Shown here: positions 7,108 through 10,337 of the stretch, piece by piece
How the letters are laid out: each line of letters opens with the position of its first letter
Position numbering within the stretch: position 1 is the first letter of the stretch
Source of the DNA: Candidatus Latescibacterota bacterium
GTDB taxonomy: Bacteria > Latescibacterota > UBA2968 > UBA8231
DNA length: 10,337 nucleotides
Reading direction: 5' to 3'
Assembly (NCBI GenBank): GCA_021295675.1
Contig: JAGWBY010000010.1
Coordinates: forward strand, 1 to 10,337
Position numbers and translations under genes: made by a program
Notes under the pieces: model-generated
Seen by the model: the letters and a program-made list of their open reading frames with translations, nothing else
What the model was told of the DNA's origin: nothing
Database searches by the model: none

Positions 7108-7710
7108 ATGCAGATTGATCCCAGCACCATAGACGCACACCCCGATCTGGTTTCGTCCAGCGCGGAGTTGACTTCGGGTCAACGGGTTTACTTCCGCCCG
7201 TTGCGCGCCGATCAGGCCGCGGTGTTAGGCGCGTACTTCACCGGCTTGTCGCAAGCCACTCGTCGGGTGTACGGGCCGCACCCGTTTGACCAAGAAACGG
7301 CCGATGGTTTTTGCGCTGCGTTGGACAGCGCTCACACGCTGCGTATGCTGGCTTGGGTCGAGGAGGAAGGGATCGAGCGCATTGTGGGGTATTTCGTCGT
7401 CGAAATGGGCGTGCGGGCCGGGGATCGTCGGCGCTACGAAGCATTGGGCTTGACCTTGCACGACGAGACCGATTGCACTTTGGCTCCTTCCGTGGCCGAC
7501 GCGTACCAGAGCGGGGGGCTGGGCAGTTTGATGATGCAGCATCTGTTAGGGCTATTGCCACGGCTAGGGCGGCAGCGCATGCTGCTGTGGGGCGGCGTGC
7601 GCGCGGACAATCCCCGCGCCGTTCACTTTTACACTAAATTTGGTTTTCGGCGCGTGGGCGATTTTGAGGCCGGGGGCACCAATAATTACGACATGATTGC
7701 AGACTTGTGA
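7108..7710 (+). CDS. GNAT-family N-acetyltransferase
   Basis: The 200-residue protein has a GNAT fold in its C-terminal two thirds. Motif A reads TLAPSVADAYQSGGLGSLMM (124-143), where Q134-S-G-G-L-G-S140 is the acetyl-CoA pyrophosphate loop, and motif B reads ADNPRAVHFYTKFGFRRVG (166-184), the typical N-x-x-A-x-x-x-Y...GF block. The N-terminal part (VYFRPLRADQ, 27-36) is the usual first strand. The acetyl acceptor is unknown. The ATG at 7108 is used; the in-frame upstream TTG at 7081 lies inside the methyltransferase gene. The gap to that gene is 10 bases, and no strong Shine-Dalgarno motif is present, so it is probably translated by coupling. It is followed 14 bases later by the cysteine hydrolase. 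Confidence 0.88.
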   Translation: MQIDPSTIDAHPDLVSSSAELTSGQRVYFRPLRADQAAVLGAYFTGLSQATRRVYGPHPFDQETADGFCAALDSAHTLRMLAWVEEEGIERIVGYFVVEMGVRAGDRRRYEALGLTLHDETDCTLAPSVADAYQSGGLGSLMMQHLLGLLPRLGRQRMLLWGGVRADNPRAVHFYTKFGFRRVGDFEAGGTNNYDMIADL

Positions 7711-7724
7711 TGAGAGGAGAAGCA

Positions 7725-8537
7725 ATGGCGACTTTACAACTGAAAGTGCAGTACTTCCAAGACAGTACACCCGAGGAAGTGCCCTGCCGCGAGGAGAATT
7801 TCGTCGTGCGGGAACTGGACTTTGCACTGCCGGTCGGGCAGACGGCGCTGGTGCTGATTGACCTGTGGAACGTGCATCACATCGATAGCTGGATCGAGCG
7901 CGCTGAGGCCATGACCAAGGAAGTGATTGCGCCGCTCATCGGACGGGCGCGGGAATGCGGCCTGACTATCGTGCAGGCACCTAGTCCCGGAGTGCTGGCC
8001 AATTTCCCGGATAAGTACGAAGTGTATCGGGGCTGTACACCGGAGCCTGAGCCGGGCCCAGCCCCGAATTGGCCGCCGGCTGAGTTCCGCAACCGGCAGG
8101 GAGCGTATGCCTGTTTCCGGGGACCGCGCGACCAAGAGCCGGGCATTGGCCCCTATTGGAAGAGCCTAACCGGGCAACTTGATCTTTCGCCCCATATCGC
8201 CGTGGAGGCGGGCGACTTTGTCGTGGGTACGGGCCAGCAACTGCACGATTTGTGCCAAGAGCGCGGCATTCTGCATTTGCTTTTCGCTGGTTTTGCAACC
8301 AACTGGTGTATCTTGGGCCGCGACTACGGGGTTCGCGCCATGCGCGGGCGGGGCTATAACACCGTTTTGGTGCGGGACGCCACCGAAGGAGTGGAATTCC
8401 CCGATACACTAGCGGCGCGATGGGCCACGGAATTGGCCGTGCGCGAAGTCGAGCAAGTGCATGGTTTTTCCACCTCGATGGCAGATTTTTACGCCGCCTG
8501 CGCCGCTTTGGATTCACAGGAGAGTAACGCACTATGA
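7725..8537 (+). CDS. Isochorismatase-like cysteine hydrolase
   Basis: The 270-residue protein has the isochorismatase-like alpha/beta fold. LVLIDLWNVHH (42-52) holds the catalytic-type aspartate D46, and FAGFATNWCILGRDYGVRAM (187-206 region) holds the nucleophile C195 after the typical cis-peptide loop. Family members cleave amide or vinyl-ether bonds (nicotinamide, N-carbamoyl amines, ureides, isochorismate). The third triad residue, a lysine normally found about ten residues before the LxxLxxxxGI helix, is not evident: that position falls in VEAGDFVVG (160-168), although K146 lies upstream. A 40-residue Pro-rich insert (about 103-142) lengthens it compared with simple family members. The ATG at 7725 is chosen because AGGAG (7715-7719) lies 5 bases upstream; the in-frame ATG at 7707 overlaps the GNAT gene. 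Its stop overlaps the next start as ATGA. Confidence 0.87.
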   Translation: MATLQLKVQYFQDSTPEEVPCREENFVVRELDFALPVGQTALVLIDLWNVHHIDSWIERAEAMTKEVIAPLIGRARECGLTIVQAPSPGVLANFPDKYEVYRGCTPEPEPGPAPNWPPAEFRNRQGAYACFRGPRDQEPGIGPYWKSLTGQLDLSPHIAVEAGDFVVGTGQQLHDLCQERGILHLLFAGFATNWCILGRDYGVRAMRGRGYNTVLVRDATEGVEFPDTLAARWATELAVREVEQVHGFSTSMADFYAACAALDSQESNAL

Positions 8538-9451
8538 GTGAACCAGTCGTCTATCTCAACGATGGCTTCGTCCCCGCTTCCCAAGCCCATATCAATATCT
8601 ACGATTTGGGGATTGTACTGGGTGCCACCCTGACCGAAATGACCCGCACGTTCAGACACGAGCCGTTCCGCTTGGAGGAGCACGTGCGGCGGCTTTTGCG
8701 GTCGTGTAAATACGCTGGTATCGAGCTGGCACTGGACCACGATGGACTGGTCGAATGCACGCGGACCTTGATCGAGACCAATAGCAAGCTGATAGGTCCC
8801 GAGCAGGATTTGGGCATCGTTCACTTTGTAACGCCGGGGGAAAACCAGATCTACGCGGGCAGCGCGGGGAAGTCGGCGCGCCTGACGCCCACGTTGTGCA
8901 TCCACTCTTTCCCGCTGCCCTTTGCCGTGTGGCGGCCCTATTTTGAGCAGGGCGTCCACGCGGTCACGCCCTCTATCCGCCACGTGCCGCCCCAATGCGT
9001 TGACCCCAAGACCAAAAACCGCTCGCGCTTGCACTATTGGCTGGCCGACAAGCAATCGCAGGCGGTTGATCCCGCCGCTACCTCGCTGCTGCTCGATTTG
9101 GACGGCAACCTCACCGAGTGCTCGGGGGCCAACTTCGTGGTGGTGGAGAACGATACGATCTTTACGCCGACTAGCCGCAACATTCTGGAGGGGGTGAGTT
9201 TGGTGACGCTGCGGGAATTGGCACCTGAGTTGGGGCTAGGCTGGGTCGAGAAGGATTTGCAGTCCTACGACGCGGTCAATGCCGACGAGGCTTGGTTGAC
9301 TAGCACGCCCTATTGTCTGGCACCGTGTACGCGCATCAACAATACGCCGATTGGCGACGGTAAGCCCGGTCCTCTATTCCATCGGGTGATGGAGGCGTGG
9401 AGTCGGCAGGTGGGGATGGACGTTCTGGAGCAGCTTAAAAACGCGGAATGA
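8534..9451 (+). CDS. Class IV PLP-dependent aminotransferase (BCAT / D-amino acid / ADC-lyase superfamily)
   Basis: The 305-residue protein matches fold-type IV PLP enzymes. The likely Schiff-base lysine is K161 in KTKNRSRLHYWLAD (159-172; K159 is less likely). LLLDLDGNLTECSGANFVV (185-203) carries E195, which contacts the pyridine nitrogen. SRNILEGVS (214-222) is the phosphate-binding turn, and TSTPYCLAPC (256-265) ends in the usual substrate-side loop before GDGKPGP (274-280). Branched-chain aminotransferase, D-amino acid transaminase and 4-amino-4-deoxychorismate lyase all share this layout, and the motifs do not decide between them. The ATG at 8534 overlaps the hydrolase stop (ATGA), and AGGAG at 8518-8522 lies upstream, so the two products are probably made together and may act in sequence on one amine-containing substrate (inference). 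Confidence 0.93.
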   Translation: MSEPVVYLNDGFVPASQAHINIYDLGIVLGATLTEMTRTFRHEPFRLEEHVRRLLRSCKYAGIELALDHDGLVECTRTLIETNSKLIGPEQDLGIVHFVTPGENQIYAGSAGKSARLTPTLCIHSFPLPFAVWRPYFEQGVHAVTPSIRHVPPQCVDPKTKNRSRLHYWLADKQSQAVDPAATSLLLDLDGNLTECSGANFVVVENDTIFTPTSRNILEGVSLVTLRELAPELGLGWVEKDLQSYDAVNADEAWLTSTPYCLAPCTRINNTPIGDGKPGPLFHRVMEAWSRQVGMDVLEQLKNAE

Positions 9452-9453
9452 TC

Positions 9454-10337
9454 ATGATTGACAAAACCCAACTCATCTCATCTATCCAAGCTGGCGAAGA
9501 TACCAAGCTCGAACTCAAGGAGGTCGTATTTCGGGGAGACCGGATCGGGTTTGCCAGAGAAGCGGGTCGCGCCGCGTCGAGACTCGCCGAGGTATTCGTC
9601 AGCATGGCCAATACGGAAGGCGGCACGGTCGTGATGGGCGTCCGGGACTCGGATCGCATCCCGGTTGGCATCCCCTCTGACAAGCGAGACCTCTTAGAGC
9701 AATTTATCGTCAATGTGGCGGCCCATAACTGCAATCCGATGATCGTCCCAGCGTTGGATTGGGAATACCTGCCCGGAGAAGGTGGGAGCCCCACACTGTG
9801 CTTAATTGTTGAAATCCCCTCGTCCAAGTTCGACGTACACCAGACGAGCGATGGGCGATTTCTCCAGCGCGTCAGCAGCCACCGCCAGTTGATCCCGGCC
9901 GAACGACTGGCTCGCATGTTGACGGAACGTCGCTTGGCTAGTCCGCTTGAGGAGCGACCCCTAGTCGGCAGCAGTCTCGATGACTTGGACAAAACCCGAC
10001 TCGAACAGTACTTCAGTCGGCGCTTCTCCGATTGGTCCACGCCAGAAGACTGGGCTTCCACGCTGGCGGCGCACAAACTCGCTGTGATCTCGGAGGTGGG
10101 AGCCACGCCGACGCACTTGGGCATCCTGCTCTTCGCCGTGCAGCCCGAGCAGTACATTTCCGGTGCGTACATCGATCTGGCTGTGTATCACCACGACATT
10201 CCCGACGGCAATACCGTGGATAGCCGGCAAGTCACTGGGCCTTTACCCGAGCAGATCGCCAAGATCGTGTCGTATTTCCAAGCCTCTCCTTTGACGCCGA
10301 TCCTATCGCGGAAAAGTGGCGACGGCCGGCGAGATTA
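9454..10337 (+). CDS. Schlafen/AlbA_2-domain protein, COG2865-like (3' end outside window)
   Basis: An open frame of 294 full codons reaches the window end without a stop. Residues about 15-140 are an AlbA_2 (Schlafen-type) domain: EDTKLELKE (15-23), then FVSMANTEGGTVVMGVRD (48-65) with the hallmark AN-x-x-GG-x-x-x-GV pattern, and RFLQRVSSHRQL (135-146). Residues about 219-275 (PTHLGILLFAVQPEQY, then TGPLPEQI) match the middle part of COG2865 proteins, which usually end in a winged-helix or ATPase-like region, probably beyond the window. Such proteins are annotated as putative transcriptional regulators or DNA/RNA-binding proteins, and some Schlafen relatives are RNases. The ATG at 9454 is preferred (CGGA at 9444-9447), but the in-frame ATG at 9448 overlaps the previous stop as ATGA and is equally possible. 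GC content looks lower than in copA (about 57% against 65% in hand-counted lines). Confidence 0.88.
   Translation, partial: MIDKTQLISSIQAGEDTKLELKEVVFRGDRIGFAREAGRAASRLAEVFVSMANTEGGTVVMGVRDSDRIPVGIPSDKRDLLEQFIVNVAAHNCNPMIVPALDWEYLPGEGGSPTLCLIVEIPSSKFDVHQTSDGRFLQRVSSHRQLIPAERLARMLTERRLASPLEERPLVGSSLDDLDKTRLEQYFSRRFSDWSTPEDWASTLAAHKLAVISEVGATPTHLGILLFAVQPEQYISGAYIDLAVYHHDIPDGNTVDSRQVTGPLPEQIAKIVSYFQASPLTPILSRKSGDGRRD

Noticed and set aside
9435..10172. A 245-codon minus-strand open frame antisense to the AlbA_2 gene
   Set aside because: Ser/Arg-rich, motif-free translation; the plus strand encodes a clear AlbA_2 and COG2865 pattern with operon spacing.
1..10337. tRNA, rRNA, CRISPR arrays, insertion sequences, attachment sites
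   Set aside because: No cloverleaf-like segment, regularly spaced direct repeats, transposase motif or integrase was seen on either strand.

Overview
The window is a GC-rich (hand counts of single lines run from about 52 to 80%), gene-dense bacterial stretch with no rRNA, tRNA, CRISPR array or transposase that I can see. Gene starts carry Shine-Dalgarno motifs of the AGGAG type. Gene content, the GC level and a dispersed intergenic repeat that reads CHTERSAAESK on the minus strand suggest an uncultivated environmental bacterium (for example a marine or sponge-associated lineage). The phylum cannot be fixed from the sequence alone, so this is a low-confidence inference.

Left part (1-4010). 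A Rieske [2Fe-2S] protein with a long helical C-terminal extension runs leftwards from 1089 and leaves the window before its stop. It is divergent, across a 149-base gap, from a small exported protein with a CxxCH motif and a calcium-binding DxDGDG loop (temptin-like). A near-perfect 42-base inverted repeat lies in the 99-base gap before copA, a single-HMA P1B-type Cu(I)-exporting ATPase with every signature motif intact.

Right part (4139-10337). After a 128-base gap holding the dispersed repeat, eight genes follow on the + strand with overlaps or gaps of at most 14 bases, so they very likely form one operon: UPF0261/Tm-1-like ATP-binding protein, cupin, PEP-hydrolase-like TIM barrel, SpoU/TrmH-type RNA 2'-O-methyltransferase, GNAT acetyltransferase, isochorismatase-like cysteine hydrolase, class IV PLP aminotransferase, and a Schlafen/AlbA_2-type (COG2865-like) protein cut by the window end.

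How they work together. The first and third operon genes correspond to the N- and C-terminal halves of the plant Tm-1 protein, here encoded separately with a cupin between them. This points to a conserved but biochemically undefined small-molecule module. The hydrolase and aminotransferase are translationally coupled (ATGA) and suggest amine or amino-acid chemistry. The methyltransferase and the Schlafen-type gene are RNA/DNA-related riders whose link to the metabolic genes is unknown. The three longest non-coding stretches are 1090-1238, 1683-1781 and 4011-4138; none exceeds 300 bases.
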